Source of the DNA: Alistipes sp.
GTDB taxonomy: Bacteria; Bacteroidota; Bacteroidia; Bacteroidales; Rikenellaceae
Assembly (NCBI GenBank): GCA_021201825.1
Contig: JAJQED010000023.1
Location: forward strand, 1 to 64,000
Length of the DNA stretch: 64,000 bases
Reading direction: 5' to 3'
Below, piece by piece: positions 19,401-26,015 of this stretch; position 1 is the stretch's first letter, and the number at the start of each line of letters is the position of its first letter. The notes beneath the pieces were generated by a model. That model saw nothing but the letters and a program-made list of their open reading frames with translations, was not told the DNA's origin and did no database searches. A program made the position numbers and the translations under genes.

Positions 19401-19760
19401 CCATGTCCCGAGGGATGGAGTGTAGCATTGGGCAGTAATCCGTGGGGAGGCGCTACTCCTTTGGAGGACAATTTCTTTTTCGTTCCTCTGCCCGAAGAGG
19501 TTGGTAACCAATTCGGTTACATACGGGTCGATGACTACTATATCCCGGCCTCAGGTTATATCGATGAAGAGGGCTATTATTATGATGTGGGCTACTGGGG
19601 AGGCAGCTACACTTCCCGGCGGGGGGTGGCTGACGGAATTGACCGAGGGGTCACGTTATCGGTCGATTATCCACAAGACCAATCTTTGATAGTTTTCGGC
19701 CAAAGGTTAGTCAATAAGTCTACAGCCAGGAATGTACGTTGCAGCCGTACCGATCGGTAA
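16464..19760 (+). CDS. Giant fimbrial accessory/tip lipoprotein with C-terminal Fib_succ_major-like domain (copy 2)
   Basis: A 1098-residue paralogue of the preceding gene, with the same domain order: lipobox FLLTSCIRD, fimbrillin-like N-terminus (LTLSVQVPGG, then VRIDEVYVFLFHPGG, KWNVAGSDLFPFWGE, RAVAKIDIVSSD, LLRNHHYNITL), central Ig-like repeats (WFNLNNRGVNTDW...VTVTQTPETMVTI), the PGESVHIPVRKAF strand near residue 745, and a C-terminal domain with FMDRNLGAFSNNP, WGRKDPFPPA and DPCPEGWSVALGS. Two stretches TPGTRAERFG and APGTRAMPAD resemble arginine-directed processing sites. Shared blocks are concentrated at both ends, while the centres differ, as expected if binding surfaces diverged after duplication. 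It is the last gene of the operon. Confidence 0.78.
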   Translation: MLKLYDISDAIGRWRLPGILIMVGFIVFLLTSCIRDDTETPVLPVGAQLTLSVQVPGGNRSNDDNVSDSAGEGNSAPGTRAMPADEVRIDEVYVFLFHPGGVLEGAYPGSTPQSHPTIPGRQSFTVKLPEGTFDVMVLANSQAFIASAGLTPGMTHTQVSAALTLRQTGKWNVAGSDLFPFWGEMKNAVLQKNGTLGVIPLNRAVAKIDIVSSDAVKNDFTLQTIAVYHWQEYMALIPDDGTMQGDEVVKATRTGTALNLYPASGKMTYTGGDISGGGITSKIYLNETPNPGSGDFPVMPCIVVGGQLSGQTGLRYYRLDLSTTAADGTRTYRDLLRNHHYNITLTDVLTNGSATEEEAYESATVDIEADIQEWEEGQLKNIIIDGEYWLRVDPAEFTLAREAHAATPGTRAERFGLDDYFFEIESNTEWKIDPNTIVYTPSEENDWFNLNNRGVNTDWSGAADTVADMEIVVTDNLTGEDRKATFTVVAGTIRFPVTVTQTPETMVTITITGISHPDPYMSQHLSMELEGEPHIIEFDIEWTPAELDCVVGVSPFMGSRITEVESGLSDGEVLRGGRKHIRAVIKPDVEPLPTEEMMSEPLRGLFSFTVGDVTEMFIATCYRYIMVNHANPSPYRMDMPDHRLRLLTNMCFRVKSVRDEYGILTPACKQRLENMESPPENYLMVNQIRFHNCDLEFVTSAPELDGKKAIVQIEYNLGFSGEMRTFDIEIEAYHLQPNSYMLKPGESVHIPVRKAFRAWSQYPMNSQIPQGTLGCEIVWESAPGLVMEHRLTPVYPEKNIDSEIYIRTDPSAVEGNALVALTMDGNIVWSWHIWVTGYDPDQDNYTYVNMTGDTYTTFMDRNLGAFSNNPATDNNKRRAQGLMYQWGRKDPFPPAADINDPARRTLQGNHENVYYPSGRSAFGSVPAGSWSEPIEAYKYSVENPTLHIGSNSSLYHWTVDDTHLWYLNPEGVYHKTEFDPCPEGWSVALGSNPWGGATPLEDNFFFVPLPEEVGNQFGYIRVDDYYIPASGYIDEEGYYYDVGYWGGSYTSRRGVADGIDRGVTLSVDYPQDQSLIVFGQRLVNKSTARNVRCSRTDR

Positions 19761-19971
19761 CTGTAGATTTATTAATTTAAAAGGACAAAACTGTGCCGGA
19801 TTATCCCTGAGCGATATTTTGGCCTGGACCACATCCGGTAAATTAAGGACCTTACAAGAGCCTATACCATACCGGAACGCTAAAATCGGGAGTGAAAACC
19901 GCAACCGCCGCAGGGGATTTATCCATCCGTAAAAAAGATTGTCTGACCCGTTATATTAAGTAGCAGAATAT

Positions 19972-20003
19972 AAAAAAGAGTTACGACAAGCATCGCAACT
20001 CTT
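19972..20003 (-). terminator. Terminator after tRNA-Gly
   Basis: On the minus strand AAGAGTTGCGA pairs with TCGTAACTCTT (one mismatch) and is followed by six T. It lies 12 bases past the tRNA 3' end. A T-run after the stem on the plus strand is absent, so it serves the tRNA and not the fimbrial operon. Confidence 0.75.
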
Positions 20004-20015
20004 TCACTTTAAGTG

Positions 20016-20088
20016 AGCGGAAAACGGGACTCGAACCCGCGACCCTCAGCTTGGGAAGCTGATGCTCTACCAACTGAGCTACTTCCGC
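20016..20088 (-). tRNA. tRNA-Gly(CCC)
   Basis: A 73-base cloverleaf. The acceptor GCGGAAG pairs with TTTCCGC (one G-U), the D arm is AGCTCAGTTGGTAGAGC, the anticodon stem is TCAGC/GCTGA with loop TTCCCAA (anticodon CCC), and the T arm is CGGGTTCGAACCCG. CCA is not encoded. It stands alone between the fimbrial operon and a frameshifted small gene. Confidence 0.93.
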
Positions 20089-20105
20089 GTCGGTATTTCA
20101 AGATG

Positions 20106-20113
20106 CAAATATA
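20106..20113 (-). promoter_or_regulatory. Probable -7 promoter element of tRNA-Gly
   Basis: The minus strand reads TATATTTG, an exact TAnnTTTG match, 17 bases before the tRNA 5' end. No clear -33 element is visible. Confidence 0.55.
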
Positions 20114-20165
20114 TAAATTTCCTTTTATTCGGAGCATATATTTTATCAATGTAAAATTATCTTTT

Positions 20166-20200
20166 TAATGGACTGCCCTATGTTTGCAGTCCATTTTTTT
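20166..20200 (+). terminator. Terminator-like hairpin
   Basis: ATGGACTGC (20168-20176) pairs perfectly with GCAGTCCAT (20186-20194) around a 9-base loop, followed by T6-7. It looks like an intrinsic terminator in the plus direction, yet no plus-strand gene ends just before it. It may insulate the next gene, end a short unannotated RNA, or act on the opposite strand, where the sequence is A/T-rich too. The loop contains TATGTTTG, a perfect TAnnTTTG string, probably by chance. Confidence 0.5.
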
Positions 20201-20242
20201 GACTATATTTACGATATTACAAACTCCATTAATGTTATTTTT

Positions 20243-20601
20243 ATGATCGGTCTTATCTTTTTATCTATTCTTTTCCCCCTACTTGCGGTCGTCTTCATAT
20301 TTATCGTCCCGATGTGGAAGATCTTCGTTAAAGCCGGGGAGCCGGGCTGGGGATGCATTATCCCTTCTATAACATATTTGTTCAGTTGAAGATCGTTAAG
20401 AAACCGATGTGGTGGTTCCTCCTGTTGCTGATCCCGGTCGTCAATATCGTGTTCGCCGTTATCCTTACCCACCGTTTGTCTGTTGCTTTCGGCAAGGATA
20501 CGGCTTTTACGGTCGGCCTCATCTTCCTTTCGTTCATCTTTATCCCGATCCTGGGGTACGGTGACGCGAAATACCAGCCGGAACTTCTCGAAGACAAATA
20601 G
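20243..20601 (+). pseudogene. DUF5684-type small membrane protein, split by a -1 frameshift
   Basis: Two overlapping frames together encode one protein of about 119 residues. The first part (from ATG 20243) has a TM helix and the family block WKIFVKAGEPGWGCIIP. It then runs into a stop at 20387-20389. The second frame continues it exactly: FYNIFVQLKIVKKPMWWFLLL, two further TM helices and LGYGDAKYQPE. DUF5684 proteins carry KAGxPGWxxIIPxYNxxxLLxI uninterrupted, so one base is missing in the CCCTT run at 20362-20366. No slippery heptamer is present, which argues against programmed frameshifting. It is either a recent mutation or a sequencing/assembly error. A TATATTTA -7-like element at 20204-20211 and a short leader favour ATG 20243 as start. 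Confidence 0.8.
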
Positions 20602-20614
20602 GAAATCCGATACA

Positions 20615-20651
20615 ACAGGAACAGCCGGTGGATCCCACCGGCTGTTCCTGT
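20615..20651 (+). terminator. 17-bp perfect hairpin after the DUF5684 gene
   Basis: ACAGGAACAGCCGGTGG (20615-20631) is perfectly complementary to 20635-20651 around the triloop ATC. It starts 14 bases past the stop codon. No T-run follows, so it may be a Rho-assisted or RNA-stability structure, or a shared end for the two convergent genes. Confidence 0.55.
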
Positions 20652-20720
20652 ATCTGCGACCTGCACAGTCCTGCCGTTATTGGCCGTACCGGTAATGGCC
20701 GATGCGACGGCCTTAAAGCA

Positions 20721-20750
20721 AACGACTGCTGTGCAAAGCAAGCAGTCGTT
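20721..20750 (-). terminator. Probable terminator of the S1/P1 nuclease gene
   Basis: AACGACTGCT (20721-20730) pairs perfectly with AGCAGTCGTT (20741-20750) with a 10-base loop. On the minus strand the stem is followed by TTTGCTTT. It lies about 67 bases past the nuclease stop. Confidence 0.5.
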
Positions 20751-20816
20751 AAGCACACTCAAGGCAAAGTTATCAGGAATATCCGCCTAATCGAAGCGGA
20801 CAATATTACCTTACTG

Positions 20817-21596
20817 TCAATAAATCTCGTTCAGTATCCGCGCCAGTCGGTAGCCCGCTTTTTGGAGCTGAAGTTCCAGTACCGGGAAGTTGTAATACAT
20901 ATAGTCCCACGAGAGGTTCTCACCCTCTTCCACGTTGAGGTAAATATGTTTGCAGACGTTCACCGTCTCGTTCATCCAATCCAGCGGGGTCCCTGCGGCA
21001 AGCCTGGCTTTTTCCTCTTTGGAGAGGATGTCAAGGTTGTCGCGCCATTCGATATAGCTCCACTTACGGACCGATTTGATCAGGGCCGTATCCCATACCG
21101 AGTGGATATTGGTATCACTGCCGAACCATTTGACCTTTAGCTGGTTTCCTCCCAGGTCGGTCTTGCGCCCGGCATGCATCGGGCAGTGCATATCGCCCAC
21201 CAAATGGATAAGAAAGCGCAGGTATTGGTTCTCGAGGCTGTCCGGGAGGTTTTTATGGTCTTTCAGTTTTTCGATAACGTCCGTCAATGCGGTATACACG
21301 TCCCCGGCCGGCTCTTTGGGCATGGTCTCGTAAGTGTATCCCTCGTCGACGTTGGCATAGTGCCAGGTGGAGGTATGGCGGTATTCGGGGAAACTGCGAA
21401 TGTTGTCCATCCAGGAGGAGTAATACATCAGCGTATGCCCGTCCAGGGCGCGGATAACTTTCTTCTTGACCCCTTTTTTCAGGTTACACTGGGCGATATA
21501 GGCAACTATGTCGTGGCCTTTTTGCCCCCATCCGTACGAGTTGCCCGTGCCGACGAATATCATCAGCACGGCAAACACTGCCGCAAGTTTCTTCAT
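20817..21596 (-). CDS. Secreted S1/P1-type nuclease
   Basis: A 259-residue exported zinc-dependent nuclease/phosphodiesterase that degrades single-stranded nucleic acids in the periplasm or outside. The signal peptide runs to about residue 21, and the mature protein begins at or near Trp (SYGWGQKGHDIVAYIA). In this family the N-terminal Trp and the GH motif ligate zinc. Further ligand motifs are HTSTWHYANVD near residue 75, HLVGDMHCPMHAG near residue 132, DLGGNQLKV, and NIHSVWDTALI near residue 165. Length and order are normal for the family. It lies 51 bases downstream of rho on the same strand and may be read through from it. Confidence 0.92.
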   Translation of the reverse strand: MKKLAAVFAVLMIFVGTGNSYGWGQKGHDIVAYIAQCNLKKGVKKKVIRALDGHTLMYYSSWMDNIRSFPEYRHTSTWHYANVDEGYTYETMPKEPAGDVYTALTDVIEKLKDHKNLPDSLENQYLRFLIHLVGDMHCPMHAGRKTDLGGNQLKVKWFGSDTNIHSVWDTALIKSVRKWSYIEWRDNLDILSKEEKARLAAGTPLDWMNETVNVCKHIYLNVEEGENLSWDYMYYNFPVLELQLQKAGYRLARILNEIY

Positions 21597-21647
21597 GGTC
21601 TCAATTTATCGGGTTGGACCGGACTACCCTCCGGCCATGGGTCGCGG

Positions 21648-23423
21648 TTATTTATTCATCGTCACGAGCAGTTCCTCGTTGCTCGCCGTCGATTCCATAT
21701 GCTTTTTGATCTCTTCCATCGCTTCAACGGAATTCATGTCCGAAAGGTAACGGCGCAGGATCCATGTTTTCTGAAGCACCTCTTTGCTCAGCAACAGGTC
21801 TTCGCGGCGGGTACCCGAAGCCACGACATCCACGGCCGGGTAAACCCTCTTGTTGGCCAGTTTGCGGTCGAGCTGTAGCTCCATGTTACCCGTACCTTTG
21901 AACTCCTCGAAGATAACTTCGTCCATCTTCGAGCCGGTATCTATAAGGGCCGTTGCGATGATCGTAAGCGAACCCCGTTCCTCCGTATTACGTGCGGCAC
22001 CGAAGAACCGTTTGGGTTTATGCAGCGCGTTGGCGTCCACCCCACCCGACAGCACTTTGCCCGAGGCGGGCTGAACCGTATTGTAAGCACGGGCGAGCCT
22101 TGTTATCGAGTCGAGGAAAATCACCACGTCGTGCCCCGACTCCACCATCCTCTTGGCTTTTTCCAGCACCATCTCTGCCACTTTCACATGGCGCGCGGCC
22201 TGTTCGTCGAACGTGGAGGCGATCACCTCCGCCTTGACGTTGCGGGCCATCTCGGTCACCTCTTCCGGCCGCTCGTCGATAAGCAGTACGATCATATAAA
22301 CCTCGGGATGGTTGTCCGCGATGGCATTGGCGATGGACTGCAGCAGGATGGTCTTACCCGTTTTGGGCTGGGCTACGATAAGCCCCCTCTGCCCCTTGCC
22401 GATAGGCGAGAAAAGGTCCACCACCCGGGTCGATAGGTTGTTGTGCCCGTTTCCGGTCAGCTGGAATTTCTCCGCCGGGAACAACGGGGTCATATATTCG
22501 AACTGCACCCTGTCCCTTATCGCATCCGGGCTAAGGCCGTTGATACGGTTCACTTTTACGAGCGGGAAATACTTCTCGCCCTCTTTCGGGGGACGTATTG
22601 CTCCCTGTACGGTGTCGCCCGGCTTGAGGCCGAGCAGCTTTATCTGCGACGGCGACACATATACGTCGTCCGGTGAATTCAGGTAATTATAGTCGGCCGA
22701 GCGGAGGAAACCGTACCCGTCGGGCATAATTTCCAATACCCCCTCGCTTTCAACCACGCCTACAAAGTCGTCCTTGGTAATATTCCGCAGAGGCTCGTGT
22801 TTATCGTGCGCCGGGTTCTGGTTTTCCTGTTTACGGCGTTTTGCCTGTGCGGCGGGTTGGGGTGACTGCGGGGTTTCCTGCTCCGTAGTACTCCCGGCGG
22901 GCTCGTCCGGATTGAGGGCCGTGGGGATATATACCTCCTCGGGAGTCGGGAAATCGTCGTTCTGTTCACCGGCAGGCGCAGACATCTCCTCCTCTACTTC
23001 CTTGCGGATATACATCTGCTCATGGTTCGAAGCGGGGGCGGGTTTTTCTTCCCGGGCCACCCTATATTTGCCGTTTCCCTGCGGGATGGCCGATACGCGG
23101 TTGATCCTGCTTCTGCGCCGGCGGGAACTCTCGTCCCCGTTATCAATAGCCGGGTCCGCATTATCGGGGCCGTCACCGGTCTCTGCCGCTTCCGTCTCAA
23201 TAGGAAGCTCCTCGTCTTGTTTAGGACGCCTGCCGCGCCGTTTTGCCGGGGATACACCGGCAGGGTCGGCACCCGTCCCGGCCGCTTGCTCCTCGATTGC
23301 GGAGAGTTCTATGATTTGCTGTATAAGGTCGTTTTTCCGCATTTGGGTCCTGATACCGTAACGACGGCCTAATTCCCGAAGCTCGGCAAGGCTTTTGGAT
23401 TTCAATGCATTATAATCTTGCAT
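21648..23423 (-). CDS. rho: Transcription termination factor Rho with long disordered insertion
   Basis: The RNA-dependent ATPase that ends transcription, 591 residues against about 420 in E. coli. Residues 1-40 are the SAP-like Rho N-domain ([18 protein letters not shown]). Residues about 48-212 are a low-complexity insertion rich in Pro, Ala, Glu, Arg and Gln ([25 protein letters not shown]). The cold-shock RNA-binding domain follows ([15 protein letters not shown]), then the ATPase with Walker A ([11 protein letters not shown]), Walker B ([16 protein letters not shown]), and the Q- and R-loop region [20 protein letters not shown]. Insertions of this kind are normal in Bacteroidales, and in B. 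thetaiotaomicron the disordered region drives Rho condensates. A promoter match lies about 70 bases upstream. Confidence 0.97.
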   Translation of the reverse strand: MQDYNALKSKSLAELRELGRRYGIRTQMRKNDLIQQIIELSAIEEQAAGTGADPAGVSPAKRRGRRPKQDEELPIETEAAETGDGPDNADPAIDNGDESSRRRRSRINRVSAIPQGNGKYRVAREEKPAPASNHEQMYIRKEVEEEMSAPAGEQNDDFPTPEEVYIPTALNPDEPAGSTTEQETPQSPQPAAQAKRRKQENQNPAHDKHEPLRNITKDDFVGVVESEGVLEIMPDGYGFLRSADYNYLNSPDDVYVSPSQIKLLGLKPGDTVQGAIRPPKEGEKYFPLVKVNRINGLSPDAIRDRVQFEYMTPLFPAEKFQLTGNGHNNLSTRVVDLFSPIGKGQRGLIVAQPKTGKTILLQSIANAIADNHPEVYMIVLLIDERPEEVTEMARNVKAEVIASTFDEQAARHVKVAEMVLEKAKRMVESGHDVVIFLDSITRLARAYNTVQPASGKVLSGGVDANALHKPKRFFGAARNTEERGSLTIIATALIDTGSKMDEVIFEEFKGTGNMELQLDRKLANKRVYPAVDVVASGTRREDLLLSKEVLQKTWILRRYLSDMNSVEAMEEIKKHMESTASNEELLVTMNK

Positions 23424-23493
23424 ATATGTTGTTTAAAGAAATGTCATTGTGATTTTGCGCCCCCCGAAACGGGAGCGGTGAGATTTTCCGCCA

Positions 23494-23519
23494 CAAATAT
23501 ATAAATATTATCTTACAAA
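23494..23519 (-). promoter_or_regulatory. rho promoter
   Basis: The minus strand carries TTTG (23519-23516), then 14 bases, then TATATTTG (23501-23494), an exact -7 consensus. It leaves a leader of about 65 bases before the rho ATG, with a GCGG/CCGC hairpin in it. Confidence 0.65.
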
Positions 23520-23560
23520 CAACCCGCCATCCGGGATTATTTGCGCTTTCAACCTGTTAA

Positions 23561-24313
23561 TTAGCACCCTTTGCGGTAAATTCGGTTAACCTTTTCGAGG
23601 TCTTCAGGAGTATCCACCGCGAGCGTCTCCCCCGCGACCTGGGCAACCTTTATCCGGTATCCGTTCTCGAGCCACCGCAGCTGCTCCAGCGACTCGGCCT
23701 GCTCCAACCGTCCCGGGGGTAATCCGGTTATTTTTTCCAGCACCTCGGACCTGTAGGCATACAATCCTATATGTTTATAATAGGTTTCTTCCCCGGCCGG
23801 TCTCACCTCCCGGTCCCTAATATAGGGAATCGGCGCACGGCTGAAATAAAGGGCGAACCCACCGGTTGAAAGTACGACCTTGGGCGAATTCGGGTCGCCG
23901 ATATCTTCCTGCGGCCCGAACCGGCGGACCAGTGTGCCTATCTCGGTTTCCCGGTCTTCAAACAATTCCTTTATAGCCGCCAGGTGCGACACCTCCAAAA
24001 ACGGCTCGTCACCCTGGATATTGACCACCACGTCATATTTCTTACCCGTTATTTCCCGCGCTGTCCGCAAGGCTTCGGCACATCGGTCGGTACCGCTGCG
24101 GTGCCCGCTGTCCGTCATAATGCACCGGCCGCCGAAATCTTCCACGGCTCGTTGTATCCGCTCGTCATCGGTCGCCACGAAACAATCCGCAAAGACGGAA
24201 GATACCCTTTCATATACGTGCCTGACCATAGGCTTGCCGCCGATCACGGCAAGGGGTTTACCCGGGAACCGGGTAGATGCGTAACGCGCAGGTATGATGG
24301 CGAGGAATTCCAT
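23561..24313 (-). CDS. kdsB: 3-deoxy-manno-octulosonate cytidylyltransferase (CMP-Kdo synthetase)
   Basis: Activates Kdo with CTP for lipopolysaccharide inner-core synthesis in the cytosol. 250 residues, the family's usual length. It begins MEFLAIIPARYASTRFPGKP, the nucleotide-binding signature, followed by ATDDERIQ, then TDSGHRSGTDRCAEA, and NIQGDEPFLEVSHL with the metal-binding Asp. Later blocks are PIPYIRDREV, the family's HIGLYAYR, and LEQAESLEQLRWLENGYRIKV. Divergent from the acyl-CoA reductase gene, with a gap of about 90 bases. No sharp promoter is visible on its side. Confidence 0.97.
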   Translation of the reverse strand: MEFLAIIPARYASTRFPGKPLAVIGGKPMVRHVYERVSSVFADCFVATDDERIQRAVEDFGGRCIMTDSGHRSGTDRCAEALRTAREITGKKYDVVVNIQGDEPFLEVSHLAAIKELFEDRETEIGTLVRRFGPQEDIGDPNSPKVVLSTGGFALYFSRAPIPYIRDREVRPAGEETYYKHIGLYAYRSEVLEKITGLPPGRLEQAESLEQLRWLENGYRIKVAQVAGETLAVDTPEDLEKVNRIYRKGC

Positions 24314-24393
24314 AAGGCAATAATAAGTCCGGCTAAGGTAATAATATTGCCCGTTATTTCCTCCGCCCGGACTGCCGTATGACTATGTTTTAC

Positions 24394-24401
24394 TACTTTT
24401 G
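24394..24401 (+). promoter_or_regulatory. -7 element TACTTTTG just before the acyl-CoA reductase start
   Basis: An exact TAnnTTTG match that ends only 4 bases before ATG 24406. If used, the transcript would have almost no leader. Confidence 0.4.
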
Positions 24402-24405
24402 TACC

Positions 24406-25413
24406 ATGACCGACAGGTATCCGATAACCGATGCGTTCGCCGGGCTGGGACCGGTGCTTGCAAATCTTCCGGAGGAGTTAGTTACCCGGGCGTGCCAGGA
24501 TAACGGCTGGTTCACCTCTGCAGACATTCGCCGGTCGGCAAATGCCATTGCATCGGAATTTACCGACAGGGATAAACTCCGCAGCTGGGCAGACCGTTAT
24601 CCGTTTGCGGCCACGCCGAAGAACGTTATGGTAGTAATGGCCGGTAATATCCCGATGGCCGGTTTTTTCGACCTGTTGTGCGTATCGATGTCCGGCCACA
24701 ACTGCATCCCGAAATTCTCGTCCAAAGACACGGTCCTAATGGAATATCTCATGGCGGATTTGCTCGAAAGATGTCCCGGCATCGGTATTATTTTACCGCC
24801 CGACTCCCCGACTCCGGATGCCGTAATCGCCTCCGGAAGTGACAATACGGTCCGTCACCTCAAGTACCGGTTCGGGAGTCTGCCCGCCCTTTACCGGGGC
24901 AACCGGACTTCAGCCGCGATACTCTCGGGAAATGAAACGACGGAAGAACTTTCCGCCCTTGCCCGTGATATTTTTTCTTACAGCGGGTTAGGATGCCGTA
25001 ATGTCAGCCACCTGTTTCTTCCGCCCGGGTACGATACGGATAAACTTTCCGGCCTATTGTCCGGATATCCCCTCCCGTCCGTCAATCCGAAATACCTTAA
25101 CAATTACAGCCAGCGCAAAGCCGTACTGGAATTGTCCGGTGCCGGGTATACCGACGGACGGTTCTTCCTTTTGACCGCTTCACGGGATTTGCCGGCCGCC
25201 ATCAGCGAAATAACTTACGAATTTTACATCTCCCCGGCCGAAGCCGGACGCCGTGTCGGCGAAATGGAAGACCAGTTGCAATGTATCGTTGCCGGACCGG
25301 CATGGAACGACTACCTGCCGTTCCCGTCCGTCCCGTTCGGCAAAGCCCAATCCCCCACCCTTTACGACTTCCCCGACCGTGTGGATACCATGCGGTTCCT
25401 GTCGGGGTTGTGA
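24406..25413 (+). CDS. Acyl-CoA reductase-like protein (LuxC family)
   Basis: A 335-residue cytosolic protein related to the LuxC/aldehyde-dehydrogenase-fold acyl-CoA reductases, which reduce activated fatty acids to aldehydes with NADPH. Family features: the nucleotide-binding stretch NVMVVMAGNIPMAGFFDLLC (near residue 78), SGHNCIPKFSSKD, the glycine-rich ASGSDNTVRHLKYRFGSLPA, and the catalytic-cysteine block FSYSGLGCRNVSHLF near residue 205, where Cys forms the acyl thioester. The frame is open from 24379, but ATG 24406 gives the better N-terminus. Short relatives like this are common in Bacteroidetes and their in vivo substrate is not established. It stands alone, with a separate promoter match for the next gene. 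Confidence 0.8.
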   Translation: MTDRYPITDAFAGLGPVLANLPEELVTRACQDNGWFTSADIRRSANAIASEFTDRDKLRSWADRYPFAATPKNVMVVMAGNIPMAGFFDLLCVSMSGHNCIPKFSSKDTVLMEYLMADLLERCPGIGIILPPDSPTPDAVIASGSDNTVRHLKYRFGSLPALYRGNRTSAAILSGNETTEELSALARDIFSYSGLGCRNVSHLFLPPGYDTDKLSGLLSGYPLPSVNPKYLNNYSQRKAVLELSGAGYTDGRFFLLTASRDLPAAISEITYEFYISPAEAGRRVGEMEDQLQCIVAGPAWNDYLPFPSVPFGKAQSPTLYDFPDRVDTMRFLSGL

Positions 25414-25451
25414 TCGGATAAAAGATTTCACGGCCGCCCGAAAGATCTTCC

Positions 25452-25477
25452 TTTGCAGGAAATATTAGCTATATTTG
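25452..25477 (+). promoter_or_regulatory. Promoter of the pRiA4b-like/miaA unit
   Basis: TTTG at 25452-25455, 14 bases, then TATATTTG at 25470-25477, the same spacing as at the rho promoter. The ATG at 25506 lies 28 bases further on. Confidence 0.65.
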
Positions 25478-25505
25478 TTTTCGTAAGCCACAAATCACGA
25501 GCGAC

Positions 25506-26015
25506 ATGGGAATGATATTTAAATTCAGGGCATTGAGTGACAGCGACGATACGTTCGCACGGGATTACGAACTGCGGTACGATTCCGCCCTGCTGGACTT
25601 CCATAACCTTATTTGCGCCGACCTTGGGTTCGACCCTGCCGAGATGGCCTCTTTCTTTATCTCGGATACGGAATGGGGCAAAGCAGGGGAGTTCACTTCC
25701 CTGCCCATAGGCCTCGATGAAGAGGACGGCCCGCAGCCAATGGAAAGTGCCCTGCTCGGGAATATCGTCCAAAAAGCCAGGCAAAGGCTTATCTATACGT
25801 TCGATCCGTTCTCCGGACGCTCGCTGTTTATCGAGCTTACCGGCACCTATAAGGAAGAAGCCGGTACGGAATACCCACGGGTCGGTTTCTCCGCAGGGCC
25901 GGCTCCGGTGCAGTTCGACATTTCGGGCCTTACCGAAGAGGGCTCCACTTTCGATGAGGCGCTCGGGGAGTTCGGCAGTTTCGAGGGAGACGATTCCTAT
26001 GACGACGACTTCTGA
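25506..26015 (+). CDS. Plasmid pRiA4b ORF-3-like family protein
   Basis: A 169-residue cytosolic protein of the pRiA4b ORF-3/IS1096 TnpR-like family, whose biochemical function is unknown. Family traits are the opening IFKFRALSDSDDTFARDYELR (a beta strand then a helix), the LLDFHNLICADLGFDPAEMASFFISD block and the YTFDPFSGRSLFIELTG strand, in which a Y-x-[FY]D-FG-D-pattern is replaced by FDPFSG. The C-terminal 30 residues are strongly acidic (FGSFEGDDSYDDDF). Its last 17 bases overlap the start of miaA, so the two genes are translationally coupled. No transposon sequence is nearby, and the name reflects only the first described relative. Confidence 0.75.
   Translation: MGMIFKFRALSDSDDTFARDYELRYDSALLDFHNLICADLGFDPAEMASFFISDTEWGKAGEFTSLPIGLDEEDGPQPMESALLGNIVQKARQRLIYTFDPFSGRSLFIELTGTYKEEAGTEYPRVGFSAGPAPVQFDISGLTEEGSTFDEALGEFGSFEGDDSYDDDF

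Noticed and set aside
19732-19932. Small 66-residue frame overlapping the end of the fimbrial operon
   Set aside because: It begins within the last codons of the preceding gene, has no ribosome site, and its composition is arbitrary.
20360-20368. Programmed -1 ribosomal frameshift in the DUF5684 gene
   Set aside because: There is no X-XXY-YYZ slippery heptamer, and the family is normally encoded in one frame, so a lost base is more likely.
25717-25998. Upstream extension of miaA
   Set aside because: It overlaps the pRiA4b-like gene in another frame. ATG 25999 gives the standard MiaA N-terminus.
25506-26015. Remnant of a transposon (pRiA4b ORF-3/IS1096 TnpR-like name)
   Set aside because: The family name is historical. 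There are no inverted ends, no transposase, and the gene is coupled to miaA.
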